From a virus, in the IMG/VR virus record IMGVR_UViG_3300030105_001129, positions 1 to 46,087 of that record: a stretch of DNA of 46,087 nt; one strand, 5' to 3'. A program made the position numbers and the translations under genes. Positions 1-6,826 of the stretch are shown piece by piece. The number at the start of each line of letters is the position of its first letter. The first letter of the stretch is position 1. The notes beneath the pieces are model-generated. The model ran no database searches, had not been told where the DNA came from, and saw only the letters and a list, made by a program, of their open reading frames with translations.

Positions 1-100
1 GGAGTTACTTATTACTCTGAGGCAGAAGTAAAGAGGGCATGGAAGGAGGAGTGGCCCGATGACTGGACAGAAATTCGTATCCCTCACCGAAAAGACCGGC
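1..100. repeat. Terminal direct repeat, left copy (circular join)
   Basis: Bases 1-100 are the same as 45988-46087 except at position 99 (g here, t at 46086). An open reading frame runs across the join without a break. This is what an assembler leaves when it closes a circular or circularly permuted molecule. A true short terminal repeat is possible but less likely, because it would cut a gene. Confidence 0.93.
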
Positions 101-285
101 TACTAAAAAAGTACAACAGCAATGTAAACTTCTATGTCTTTAACTTTACCTTAGATCAGTGCTGGTTAATCAAGGGTAAACAGATGCTGGAAGAGACAGT
201 GCGAACTGCTAAAGGTCGTTACATAGCTAAAGGTGAGTTGTTCTTTCATATCCCTTATAAAGAAGCGGAGTTAATTCGACTGTGA
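1..285 (+). CDS. PD-(D/E)XK nuclease-like protein, C-terminal part (gene continues from 45835 across the join)
   Basis: Codons run from base 1 in the frame that starts at 45835, so this is residues 52-145 of a 145-residue protein. It holds the second half of a restriction-endonuclease-like core: an E-V-K triplet (E60, K62 of the joined protein) in a strand after D45, then a Trp-rich stretch and the IPHRK motif. The D...ExK pattern and the small size suggest a nuclease of the PD-(D/E)XK superfamily, by pattern only. The stop TGA overlaps the GTG start of phoH (GTGA), so the two are probably translationally coupled. Target DNA is unknown; repair, recombination or host DNA breakdown are possible. 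Confidence 0.75.
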   Translation, partial: GVTYYSEAEVKRAWKEEWPDDWTEIRIPHRKDRLLKKYNSNVNFYVFNFTLDQCWLIKGKQMLEETVRTAKGRYIAKGELFFHIPYKEAELIRL

Positions 286-977
286 CACAACAGCAGCCTA
301 AGACCAGACGTAGGACAACATATAAAGGTGCGGATCAGAAGGCAACTTCTGGTCTCACCCCAAAGACCCCAAAGCAAAAGGAGTTTGTAGAAGCCCTATC
401 TGACTACACACAGGTCTTTGTGTTAGGACCAGCAGGTACAGGAAAGACTTACATCACCGCTACTATTGCTGCAGATCTTTACACAACTAAGAAAGTTGAT
501 AAGATTGTTATTACAAGGCCTCACGTAGCTGTAGGAAAAGACTTAGGTTACCTTCCTGGAACTCTTGAGGAAAAGACATACCCTTGGGCATTACCTGTAC
601 TAGACGTACTGCAGAAGCACTTAGGTAAGGGTGCGGTAGAGACTGGCATTAAATCTGGCAACATTGAGATGGCACCCCTTGCCCTTATGCGTGGCAGGAG
701 CTTTGAAGACGCTTTTATTATCGTTGACGAGACTCAAAATATAACCACACATGAGCTTAAAATGCTGTTGACTAGAGTGGGGCAAGACTCTACTATTGTA
801 CTTAATGGCGATGTTCAGCAGTCAGATTTAAAGGAAGCTGACGGGCTATCTAAAGTGATACACCTTGCAAAAAAGCACATGCTACCTATAGCTGTAATTG
901 AGTTTGGTGTTGAGGATATTGTTAGGAGCGACATTTGTGCTCAATGGGTTAAGGTTTTTATGAAGGAGAACTTGTAA
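282..977 (+). CDS. phoH: PhoH-family P-loop ATPase
   Basis: This 231-residue protein matches the PhoH core. The Walker A motif GPAGTGKT lies at residues 49-56, the Walker B FIIVDE at 145-150, and the PhoH-typical LMRGRSF (135-141) and NGD.QQSD (175-182) follow. The first 30 residues are basic and Thr-rich and look disordered. It lacks the extra domains of bacterial PhoH or PhoH2, as is usual in phages. PhoH is widespread in marine phages and often listed as a phosphate-stress auxiliary gene, but its biochemical role there is not settled; RNA-related ATPase or helicase activity is the usual proposal. The GTG start overlaps the upstream stop (GTGA), and the stop overlaps the next ATG (TAATG), so it is part of the replication operon. 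Confidence 0.93.
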   Translation: MTQQQPKTRRRTTYKGADQKATSGLTPKTPKQKEFVEALSDYTQVFVLGPAGTGKTYITATIAADLYTTKKVDKIVITRPHVAVGKDLGYLPGTLEEKTYPWALPVLDVLQKHLGKGAVETGIKSGNIEMAPLALMRGRSFEDAFIIVDETQNITTHELKMLLTRVGQDSTIVLNGDVQQSDLKEADGLSKVIHLAKKHMLPIAVIEFGVEDIVRSDICAQWVKVFMKENL

Positions 978-1228
978 TGGCTAAGTGGAAAGAGGACGTA
1001 GGGGAGTGCTTTGAAGACAATGTTAATCACCCTCCGCACTACGGGACAGGATCTATCGAGTGTATAGAGTACATTGAGGATTCCTTAACCGAGGATGAAT
1101 TTATCGGATACCTACGTGGGAATATAACCAAGTACCTTCACCGCTGGCGGTACAAAAACGGTATAGAAGACCTTAAGAAAGCCGAGTGGTACATCTGTAA
1201 ACTAATCAAGGTGGTTGAAAATGCCTGA
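977..1228 (+). CDS. DUF3310 protein (phage nucleotide-kinase-like family)
   Basis: An 83-residue protein with the DUF3310 signature: NHPPHY at residues 17-22, an Ile/Glu-rich segment, then YLRGNITKYLHRW and KNGIEDLKKAEWY. Proteins of this family sit beside nucleotide-metabolism and replication genes in many phages, and the domain also occurs in T7 gp1.7, a nucleotide kinase. The whole protein is the domain, so no separate kinase module can be seen; the kinase role is inference. The ATG overlaps the phoH stop (TAATG), and its end overlaps the next small gene by 8 bases. Confidence 0.85.
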   Translation: MAKWKEDVGECFEDNVNHPPHYGTGSIECIEYIEDSLTEDEFIGYLRGNITKYLHRWRYKNGIEDLKKAEWYICKLIKVVENA

Positions 1229-1376
1229 CGTAACGTCTATTGTACTTATAGTGCAAACACTGCTGATCCTATGGCTAGTAGGTAAGGTCGACCGCTTAGA
1301 GAAAGACGTAGAGTTTAAGTTTAAAGTACCCTTGTACGCACTATTTAAACACCTAGAAGAAGACCACAACAAATAA
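1221..1376 (+). CDS. Small single-pass membrane protein
   Basis: A 51-residue frame starts ATGCCTGA, its ATG lying 8 bases inside the DUF3310 gene, which suggests coupled translation. Residues 5-21 (TSIVLIVQTLLILWLVG) form one clear transmembrane helix. They are followed by a charged tail with alternating acidic and basic residues ending in EEDHNK. It is the last gene of the plus-strand operon and the terminator follows within a few bases. No family recognised. The position next to the convergent lysis cassette would allow a lysis-related role, but nothing in the sequence proves it. Confidence 0.6.
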   Translation: MPDVTSIVLIVQTLLILWLVGKVDRLEKDVEFKFKVPLYALFKHLEEDHNK

Positions 1377-1378
1377 AA

Positions 1379-1414
1379 AAAGCCCCTGTATCCTTAATTG
1401 GACGCAGGGGCTTT
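1379..1414. terminator. Bidirectional rho-independent terminator between converging operons
   Basis: The stem AAGCCCCTG(T)ATCC pairs with GGA(C)GCAGGGGCTT around the loop TTAATT. An A-run precedes it and a T-run follows it, so both strands present a GC stem followed by U residues. It lies between the stop of the last plus-strand gene (1376) and the stop of the last minus-strand gene (1416), where one element can end both transcription units. Confidence 0.9.
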
Positions 1415-1415
1415 A

Positions 1416-1619
1416 TCACTTAATATCTTTTAGTACCTTGGGTACACAGTAAGCTACAGCTCGGTCTTTCAGAGAAATCCCATGAGTGCTGTAACGCTTA
1501 ACTATGGCAGAAGCATGTCTATTGCAAGCCTCTAGGGTGGCAAACTCTAGCTCATCACTAGACAGACTCCTGTCTTCCCCCGTACCTAAATACAACAGTA
1601 GTACGAATACATACGTCAC
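1416..1619 (-). CDS. Small exported or membrane-anchored protein, unknown function
   Basis: 67 residues, with a hydrophobic start (TYVFVLLLYLG) that could be a signal sequence or membrane anchor. A polar, Ser/Glu-rich middle and two cysteines (about residues 32 and 58) follow. The GTG start forms a GTGA overlap with the stop of the short gene at 1616-1759, so it is probably reached by reinitiation. It is the last gene of the structural and lysis operon. An outer-spanin-like or antiholin role would fit the location, but no lipobox is visible, so the function is unassigned. Confidence 0.6.
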   Translation of the reverse strand: MTYVFVLLLYLGTGEDRSLSSDELEFATLEACNRHASAIVKRYSTHGISLKDRAVAYCVPKVLKDIK

Positions 1620-1759
1620 TCTTTGACGTAGAAGCTACTTAAGGCTTCCTCTATAGCCTTAGCTTGTTGCTTAATAATTTTCCTCTGCCTCTCCAGCTCT
1701 ATAAACTGCTTATCAGACTCGGACACTTTAGGCAGTTCTACTACATTACTTCTTTCCAA
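1616..1759 (-). CDS. Short helical protein in the lysis cassette (47 residues)
   Basis: Frame starting TTG GAA AGA AGT, rich in Glu, Lys, Gln and Ala (for example FIELERQRKIIKQQAKAIEEAL). It is predicted to be a single amphipathic helix or coiled coil, with no membrane segment. Evidence that it is real: its start overlaps the end of the holin gene by 14 bases, it fills the only gap in a tightly packed operon, and its stop overlaps the next start as GTGA. The TTG start and poor Shine-Dalgarno argue for low expression. No family recognised. Confidence 0.5.
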   Translation of the reverse strand: MERSNVVELPKVSESDKQFIELERQRKIIKQQAKAIEEALSSFYVKE

Positions 1760-2099
1760 AGAACTTACTCACTGATCTCATCCCTATGCTGGCGCTTACA
1801 ATTCCACCTAAAGCTATTTGATACCACTGAGGCATAACCTCCAAGGCAGCAAAACCTCTAGCCACTATGTCGTTGCCCCAATCTCCACAGAAAGCTAAGA
1901 TAAGCGGGATAGAAAATAACAAGGTTATCCACTCATCCTTCCAACTATTCTCTGTGGCCCTCATAGCCTCTAAGTCCCAGTCTAATTCACCTGTAAGCTG
2001 ACGTTTTTTTATCTCAGCCTCTGTGAGTTTAATCTGGGTCTTACCGTCAATGATGCTAGTAGCTAGTCCTGAGAGGCTACTAATAATGGCGCCTATCAA
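1746..2099 (-). CDS. Holin, GTA-type '3TM' family
   Basis: 117 residues. The N-terminal helix (MIGAIISSLSGLATSII) is amphipathic to hydrophobic. A charged linker leads to W-K-D-E-W at about 53-57, followed by membrane segments near 58-76 and 88-110 and a basic end (KFFGKK). The WKDEW then hydrophobic helix then PQWY-x-I-A-L-G-G layout is that of the 3TM holins found in gene-transfer agents and many proteobacterial siphophages. It would form the membrane lesion that frees the M15 endolysin. The start is TTG, overlapping the upstream stop (TTGA), which would keep expression low and is typical of timed lysis. Confidence 0.8.
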   Translation of the reverse strand: MIGAIISSLSGLATSIIDGKTQIKLTEAEIKKRQLTGELDWDLEAMRATENSWKDEWITLLFSIPLILAFCGDWGNDIVARGFAALEVMPQWYQIALGGIVSASIGMRSVSKFFGKK

Positions 2100-2296
2100 T
2101 TTTCATGTCCTAGCCATACGGCAAAGGCTCCTGTCATAGCTCCTGTTACAGTAGCAGTTAGAGCAGCAGCTTGAGTGGTCATAGCGTCTGGCGACAATCC
2201 CATAAACCACAATAGTACGTGTATGTACATATAGGTCATAACCAGCATCATAACACGGGGCATGATCTTCCACTGTAAGAATCTTTCCATGGTCAT
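2096..2296 (-). CDS. Small two-helix membrane protein, possible second holin or antiholin
   Basis: 66 residues with two hydrophobic stretches: residues 12-32 (MPRVMMLVMTYMYIHVLLWFMG) and 43-62 (AAALTATVTGAMTGAFAVWLG). Both start and stop overlap neighbours by 4 bases (ATGA, TTGA). Small two-helix proteins directly before the 3TM holin are common in marine siphophage lysis cassettes. Whether it is a holin, an antiholin or a pinholin cannot be decided from sequence. Confidence 0.7.
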   Translation of the reverse strand: MTMERFLQWKIMPRVMMLVMTYMYIHVLLWFMGLSPDAMTTQAAALTATVTGAMTGAFAVWLGHEN

Positions 2297-2583
2297 TTAA
2301 AGTCTCCCTTTAATCCATCTAGTATTTCCTTAGCTGAAGGTCTGCGCTTCTTAAAGTCATACACACACTCAAAGCTCTTAGGGCATTGCCTGTAGGCTGA
2401 CCCGTATTCATACTTAGGTATAAGGGGTGTAGGGAAGTAAGTAGCTGACGATCCATTTGGCCCCCGATACCAACACTGTTGAACACCCATAATACTGATG
2501 TATTTCCAAAGGTGACATTTAACCATCTTTGCCTCTACCCCTACAGTGGAAACAAGAAGCAATACCAATATTAATTTTACCAA
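2293..2583 (-). CDS. Secreted cysteine-containing protein, unknown function
   Basis: 96 residues. The N-terminus (VKLILVLLLVSTVGVEA) is a clear signal peptide with an A-x-A-like end before KMVKCHL. The mature part holds four cysteines (CHLW, CWYRG, CPKSF, CVYDF), suggesting two disulfides in the periplasm. The only usable start is TTG, overlapping the previous gene by 7 bases. Position among holins and the endolysin suggests a role in envelope disruption. Without a lipobox it is not an obvious outer spanin. No family recognised. Confidence 0.65.
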   Translation of the reverse strand: MVKLILVLLLVSTVGVEAKMVKCHLWKYISIMGVQQCWYRGPNGSSATYFPTPLIPKYEYGSAYRQCPKSFECVYDFKKRRPSAKEILDGLKGDFK

Positions 2584-3059
2584 GATCCAGCACCCTTACC
2601 TATTAAATATACCCCGCCAAATATAGTCACAAGGATTAGAGAGCTTATAACAAACATCCCAATATTATTGACAATTTGTTGTTTAGCTTCCATAGCCTTG
2701 TATACAGTCTCTTCCCGTTCTTTTCTTATAGACCTTCTTAGTTTAACCATCTCTTCCCAAGTAGAGGGACCAAAGCGCATGTTCAACATGAACATCAGTT
2801 CTTTCTCTTGAGCTGCCAACTTTTTCTTATGGACAATTATATCAAAAGCTTCTTTCTCTATGCTGTCGCCAGAAGTAAGCTTTTGTATAGTGGACGGGGT
2901 TCTTCTTTGTTGTTCAGCCCTAGACAGATCAGAGGCGGCTCCGAACCACTCTCCTAGCTGCCCCATCACGTCCTCGATTTCCCTACCATGTTGAACTAAT
3001 TTCTTAGTCATCTGAAATGCACTTGTGCAAGCAGCTATAGCCGTGATGGGGTCTAGCAT
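2577..3059 (-). CDS. C-terminally membrane-anchored coiled-coil protein of the lysis region
   Basis: 160 residues: an N-terminal helix that could insert (MLDPITAIAACTSAFQM), a long charged helical region (about 25-130, rich in Lys, Glu, Arg) and a hydrophobic segment at about 133-156 (IGMFVISSLILVTIFGGVYLIG). Proteins with this layout sit between the endolysin and holins of many marine phages and remain of unknown function. It may be a spanin-like or packaging-end protein; nothing here decides. It starts directly on the stop of the neighbouring gene (overlap at base 3059). Confidence 0.7.
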   Translation of the reverse strand: MLDPITAIAACTSAFQMTKKLVQHGREIEDVMGQLGEWFGAASDLSRAEQQRRTPSTIQKLTSGDSIEKEAFDIIVHKKKLAAQEKELMFMLNMRFGPSTWEEMVKLRRSIRKEREETVYKAMEAKQQIVNNIGMFVISSLILVTIFGGVYLIGKGAGSW

Positions 3060-3337
3060 TATTTTCTCTCCATTACCTCTAACATTCTTTCAAGGGACTC
3101 TTTAATTCCCTTTATGTTTTCCTCTATTTTACCTAGCTGGACGGCTTGGATATTGGTGGATGCTTCAACAGCCTTAACATCGGCACTTATTCTAACTATA
3201 GAGGCGTAGTTAGCATCTACGTCTGCCCTCATTTGGGAGATACTCCAAACTATCATAGCTGCTTGGACTACCAAGGCAAAAAGTAGGCTTGCCGATATAT
3301 TCTTATTCATTATCCAATAGTCTTCCCCGTTAGCCAC
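3059..3337 (-). CDS. Inner-membrane coiled-coil protein (spanin- or XhlA-like)
   Basis: 92 residues. A single transmembrane helix at about 14-34 (SASLLFALVVQAAMIVWSIS) is followed by a coiled coil to the C-terminus (KLEENIKGIKESLERMLEVME type heptads). This is the layout of inner-membrane spanins and of XhlA-like lysis proteins. GTG at 3337 gives an 8-base overlap with the endolysin gene; an internal ATG at 3310 would remove nine residues. The upstream Trp is kept in similar phage proteins, so the GTG is preferred. Confidence 0.65.
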   Translation of the reverse strand: MANGEDYWIMNKNISASLLFALVVQAAMIVWSISQMRADVDANYASIVRISADVKAVEASTNIQAVQLGKIEENIKGIKESLERMLEVMERK

Positions 3338-3710
3338 TGGGGTAGGCTTTCCAGTCTAGCTGAAAGTGTGGTCCATCTGGAAAGTTAACCCAGTCCCCGC
3401 CCCAAACAATATTTACCTTTAACTCTTTAGCGGCCTTTTCCATAGCTTCTGCAATAGGGTGAAAGTATTCCCAATCCCAAGATACTGGGTAAGGTACAAC
3501 GTCAACTGCATGACCAGTAAGGTGACGAGAGTTTAAGGTAGTAGACTTGCCAGTCTTTACTAACTCTTTCTGCCGATCAATGTGACGAATACCCTCAGTA
3601 ATACTGAAGTCCTGTTTACTTAGCTCTAAAGCCCGTGTTACAACAGCAACCATATCAGGATGAACCCCTGATAAGTTCTGCCTACTTCTAAGTCCTAGTG
3701 TGTATCCCAT
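3330..3710 (-). CDS. Endolysin, M15 family L-Ala-D-Glu-type peptidase
   Basis: 126 residues forming a single M15 catalytic domain. The zinc-binding motif SRHLTGHAVD is at 61-70 (His63 and Asp70 as ligands), and FPDGPHF at 110-116 supplies Asp112 as the likely catalytic residue and His115 as the third ligand. It has no signal peptide and no cell-wall-binding domain, as expected of a Gram-negative phage endolysin released by a holin. It should cut the peptide stem of peptidoglycan. Located at the head of the lysis cassette, just after the tail fibre genes. Confidence 0.92.
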   Translation of the reverse strand: MGYTLGLRSRQNLSGVHPDMVAVVTRALELSKQDFSITEGIRHIDRQKELVKTGKSTTLNSRHLTGHAVDVVPYPVSWDWEYFHPIAEAMEKAAKELKVNIVWGGDWVNFPDGPHFQLDWKAYPSG

Positions 3711-3731
3711 GTTCTCTCCTAAGCTAAGTTG

Positions 3732-4202
3732 TTACTCTGGTTTTGTAGGCCAAGTGATTGTACTCGGAAACCCATCTTGGGAAGGCAGGTTACGAAGTGC
3801 TGTACGATAGTTTTTCCACAAGGTGGTCATAGTTACATCGCTGTTACCCATCCAATCACATTCGCCTAATCTAAAGTCCCTCTCAAACCGCACCTCACTG
3901 GAAAGTTGATCTGAGGTCTTTTCTGGTTGAGTGTCAGAAGCACCTAAAGGTTTTGTTACACCAAGCCCTGTAATCGAAACTTCCTCTAGATAATTAAGCC
4001 AGTATGTAGTGCCCCTATAGTCACTGACTAAAGACCATGCTCCATCAGAAAACACAGAGGCTTGGTTATCCCCTGCTGTAGTAGGCCTTTCTAAGGTGGC
4101 ATTATTAGGCACTAGGGGCAACCCCGCTAAGGGGTCTAGCCTTGCTTCACGGTTAGATAAAAGCTCACCTGTTTCTGCATCGTAGTTATATATAAGTGGC
4201 AT
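3732..4202 (-). CDS. Tail fibre assembly chaperone (Phage_tail_APC-like)
   Basis: 156 residues. The last 40 residues (WKNYRTALRNLPSQDGFPSTITWPTKPE, in part) match the conserved end of tail-fibre assembly chaperones: a Y-R-x-A-L-R-x-L-P core followed by G-F-P and W-P. The N-terminal half (YDAETGELLSNREARLDP) resembles the part of such proteins that mimics or binds the fibre. A clean AGGAG precedes the ATG. It follows the collar-domain fibre at 4212-5123 and probably helps fold or trim it. It shares its last 20 or so residues with the shorter chaperone at 5136-5354. Confidence 0.75.
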   Translation of the reverse strand: MPLIYNYDAETGELLSNREARLDPLAGLPLVPNNATLERPTTAGDNQASVFSDGAWSLVSDYRGTTYWLNYLEEVSITGLGVTKPLGASDTQPEKTSDQLSSEVRFERDFRLGECDWMGNSDVTMTTLWKNYRTALRNLPSQDGFPSTITWPTKPE

Positions 4203-4211
4203 GTTTAACTC

Positions 4212-5123
4212 CTATTGGTATTTGATGCAGTACATCATAGCTACGTTCCTTGGCCTTGTCTCGCTGGCACCACTACCCGTGTTATTTGCAATGGTATTAG
4301 TGCTAGTACCAAAACTACCTCCACCAGAAATAGCTGCAATTGCTGCCGCCTCGCCAAATAGCACTCGGATACCGCCGCCAGCGTTACCCCTTAGGGGGTG
4401 TGTGTGGCTTTCCATTGCAAATCCCTGACTGCTAGCAATGGCACGACTGGCATCAATACCCCTAGAGTTATCCCAACCACGAATAAACTCTCCTCGAAGG
4501 TCTGGTAAGTTAAAGGTAGTGGAACCGTCACCTACTCCATGCAGGACAGCTACAGCTGCAAATAAAGTGGCGTATGTAACCCTGCTAATAGCAGAGCCAT
4601 CGCACTCTAAATACCCAGTGGGTACTGTATCCATAGCAAAGGGAGAAACAGAGCCAGTAGGAGACCCAAGAGAAAGAGCAGAAACAGCTGCGGCAGGAGC
4701 TGTCCAACTAATATCTGTTCCGTCTGAAACAAGGAAGTAACCAGCGGAACCCTTTGCTAACCTAGCTGTTGCACCAGATGCGTTACCATAAATAAGAGAT
4801 CCCCTAGTAATACTGCTAAGTTGATTAATCTCAGTCCCAGTAGCTGTAAGTGCAATTGCACCGAGAGTTAAGCCTTGAGTAGTAATAGACAACACATTAC
4901 TATTAGTCTGGTCTAAGGTTGCTATTTCAATCCAACCGTTGTTAGCTTCTTTTCGTAGCTTTAGTATGTGGGTGTCAGTCTCATACCACCACTGATTAGC
5001 ATAGGTCGTTGCAGGTTCAGCGGCGCCTGATGAGTTAGAAGCAAGGGCTACAAGTTGATTGTTAAGGTCTGCCCTAGTTGCGGGGAATAGCTGGTTAGCA
5101 ATGTTAAAGTCTGCTTGGCTCAT
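4212..5123 (-). CDS. Tail fibre with phage tail collar domain
   Basis: 303 residues. The N-terminus (MSQADFNIANQLFPATRADLN) is a conserved attachment segment shared with the fibre at 5354-6826. The middle is Ser/Thr/Ala-rich. From about residue 155 comes a tail-collar domain: GYLECDGSAISRVTYATLFA, FNLPDLRGEFIRGWD and a Gly-rich insertion before HTHPL-like and ETRPRNVAMMYCIKY ends. Collar domains sit at the tips of T4-type and lambdoid fibres and help receptor binding. The pairing of fibre and chaperone (3732-4202) forms a host-recognition module. Confidence 0.88.
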   Translation of the reverse strand: MSQADFNIANQLFPATRADLNNQLVALASNSSGAAEPATTYANQWWYETDTHILKLRKEANNGWIEIATLDQTNSNVLSITTQGLTLGAIALTATGTEINQLSSITRGSLIYGNASGATARLAKGSAGYFLVSDGTDISWTAPAAAVSALSLGSPTGSVSPFAMDTVPTGYLECDGSAISRVTYATLFAAVAVLHGVGDGSTTFNLPDLRGEFIRGWDNSRGIDASRAIASSQGFAMESHTHPLRGNAGGGIRVLFGEAAAIAAISGGGSFGTSTNTIANNTGSGASETRPRNVAMMYCIKYQ

Positions 5124-5135
5124 GTCTCTCTCCTA

Positions 5136-5354
5136 TTATTCTGGTTTAGTAGGCCAAGCAGCAGTGGCGGGAAACCCAGCTTGTGCAGGTAAGTCACGCA
5201 GTGCTTGTCTGTAAGTGCGCCACTCGTCAGGCACATGATCAGGCCAAACTTGACTATCGGACAGAGTTAATAAATGATTGCGGTAAGCTCTTGCCCCCAT
5301 TGGTGCGCCAATAATTGGGATAATTGCTTTTAGTTCTTCTGCAGTTAAGATCAT
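5136..5354 (-). CDS. Short tail fibre assembly chaperone
   Basis: 72 residues, nearly all conserved chaperone core: WPDHVPDEWRTYRQALRDLP followed by GFPATAAWPTKPE. It is the short counterpart of the protein at 3732-4202 and ends with the same TWPTKPE-like tail, so the two genes derive from one another or from a common source. It lies between the two fibre genes and overlaps the stop of the larger fibre (TAATG-type join at 5354), so it probably serves that fibre. Confidence 0.75.
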   Translation of the reverse strand: MILTAEELKAIIPIIGAPMGARAYRNHLLTLSDSQVWPDHVPDEWRTYRQALRDLPAQAGFPATAAWPTKPE

Positions 5355-6826
5355 TAGATAAACTCCACAAATGTTACGTAGCCGCCGTTGCCTTTCAAAG
5401 CACCGCCGCCAAGAGTCGAGCCTCGGACGCCTCCAGTAACTAGGTTCTCATTGTCAGCTATTGTAAAACTAACAGACCCAAAGTTAACTTCAGTTTTAGG
5501 GCCAGCGCCAGAACCAAGTGCGCCTCCACCAGCACCCGTGTTCGGGTTAAGAGTGCCAGCTTGATAAGTTTCTGACGTGCTATTAGCTATAGCCTGAGAG
5601 CCAGAATCTTTTGATGTTGCTGCTGTACCAGCCGCACTTGTTGAGGCGTTGTTTCCCCCAGTACCACCACCACCTGTGACATTACCTGATGAATTACCAT
5701 TACCGCCAATCCCTGCTCGAGTTGCAGCGCCCCCGCCGCCCCCTGTTGTATTCACTCCTGCGCTGCTGTTTCCACCAACAAAATTAACAGTGCCACCTGA
5801 GCATGTACCACCCGTTCTTGCAGCAGTGTTTCCCGATCCCTGAGTAGTGCCGTCAGCGCCACGGGTTGCGGTAATACCACCAGCCTTTGTTGTCCTATCA
5901 AAGCCACCAGTACTTGCACCAGAAACATCACCACCGCCACAGATTTCATAAGCATAAGTAGACGCTGGAGATGATATGAACTTTTCTCCATAGCTCTGTC
6001 CAGGTGCCCCCGCAGAGCGGTTAGTAGAGTTACTACCAGCTCCGTAAGGAGCAGAAGGAGTTGCACTGCCGACGCAAATAAGAATCTGTGTGCCAAGGGT
6101 TGTAGTGTATGTTCCAGTTACTCTTGTGGCATCGCCACTGTTCCCCGCATTGGCATCATTATTATTATAAAATGTGGTAGATTTGTGGACAATCATATTT
6201 CTAGTTATGCCAACACTTGACCAGTTTGTGCCAGCGGTTCCGCAACTAATAATTCCGCTTGCTCCAGCAGCTAATTTTAGCTTAACACCAGCATTGCTTC
6301 CGTTTATCGTGTTGCTGCCATTAGCTTTAATATACATTTCGGATGCAGATTCACTTGAGAATACATAAAACAAACCATTGGCTACAGCTGGTAAAGTTAT
6401 TACTTTTGAGCCAGTCGCAGTTACACGAATAAGATTACCGCTTTGCCCCGAAGTCAAAGTTGTGTTAGCAGTTACTGCTACTGTTGAACCGGCAAAACCA
6501 CCTGCCGTAGCCCATGACAAGTCTGTGCCGTCTGAAGTTAAGACTGTTCCCGCAGCGCCCCTGTTTGCTGTATTAAGTAGGTTAAGGTCACTAGCAGAAG
6601 CAGTCATGCTCTCATCTAGTGTGATGACATTTACCCAGTCATCGTTAGCCTCGTTCCTAATCTTAAGGATATTAGTGTCTGTCTCATACCACCACTGATT
6701 GGCGTAAGTAGTAGTAGGTTCCGTGGCACCAGAAGAGTTAGAGGCTACAGCTAAGATAGCAGCATTAAGGTCTGTCCTAGTAGCTGGAAAGCTTTGGTTG
6801 GCAATTACAAGATCGTGCTGTGACAT
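5354..6826 (-). CDS. Large glycine-rich tail fibre / receptor-binding protein
   Basis: 490 residues. The first 75 residues are paralogous to the fibre at 4212-5123 (MSQxDxxIANQxFPATRxDLN and TYANQWWYETDTxILKxRxEAN). The middle (about 110-200) looks like a beta-structured shaft. The last third is full of glycine (for example GGGGGAATRAG, GGGGTGGNN), like the polyglycine-lattice adhesins of T4-like gp38 and other marine phage tips. Such tips are hypervariable and set host range. It starts on the stop of the tail tip gene (TAATG) and reads into its chaperone. Confidence 0.82.
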   Translation of the reverse strand: MSQHDLVIANQSFPATRTDLNAAILAVASNSSGATEPTTTYANQWWYETDTNILKIRNEANDDWVNVITLDESMTASASDLNLLNTANRGAAGTVLTSDGTDLSWATAGGFAGSTVAVTANTTLTSGQSGNLIRVTATGSKVITLPAVANGLFYVFSSESASEMYIKANGSNTINGSNAGVKLKLAAGASGIISCGTAGTNWSSVGITRNMIVHKSTTFYNNNDANAGNSGDATRVTGTYTTTLGTQILICVGSATPSAPYGAGSNSTNRSAGAPGQSYGEKFISSPASTYAYEICGGGDVSGASTGGFDRTTKAGGITATRGADGTTQGSGNTAARTGGTCSGGTVNFVGGNSSAGVNTTGGGGGAATRAGIGGNGNSSGNVTGGGGTGGNNASTSAAGTAATSKDSGSQAIANSTSETYQAGTLNPNTGAGGGALGSGAGPKTEVNFGSVSFTIADNENLVTGGVRGSTLGGGALKGNGGYVTFVEFI

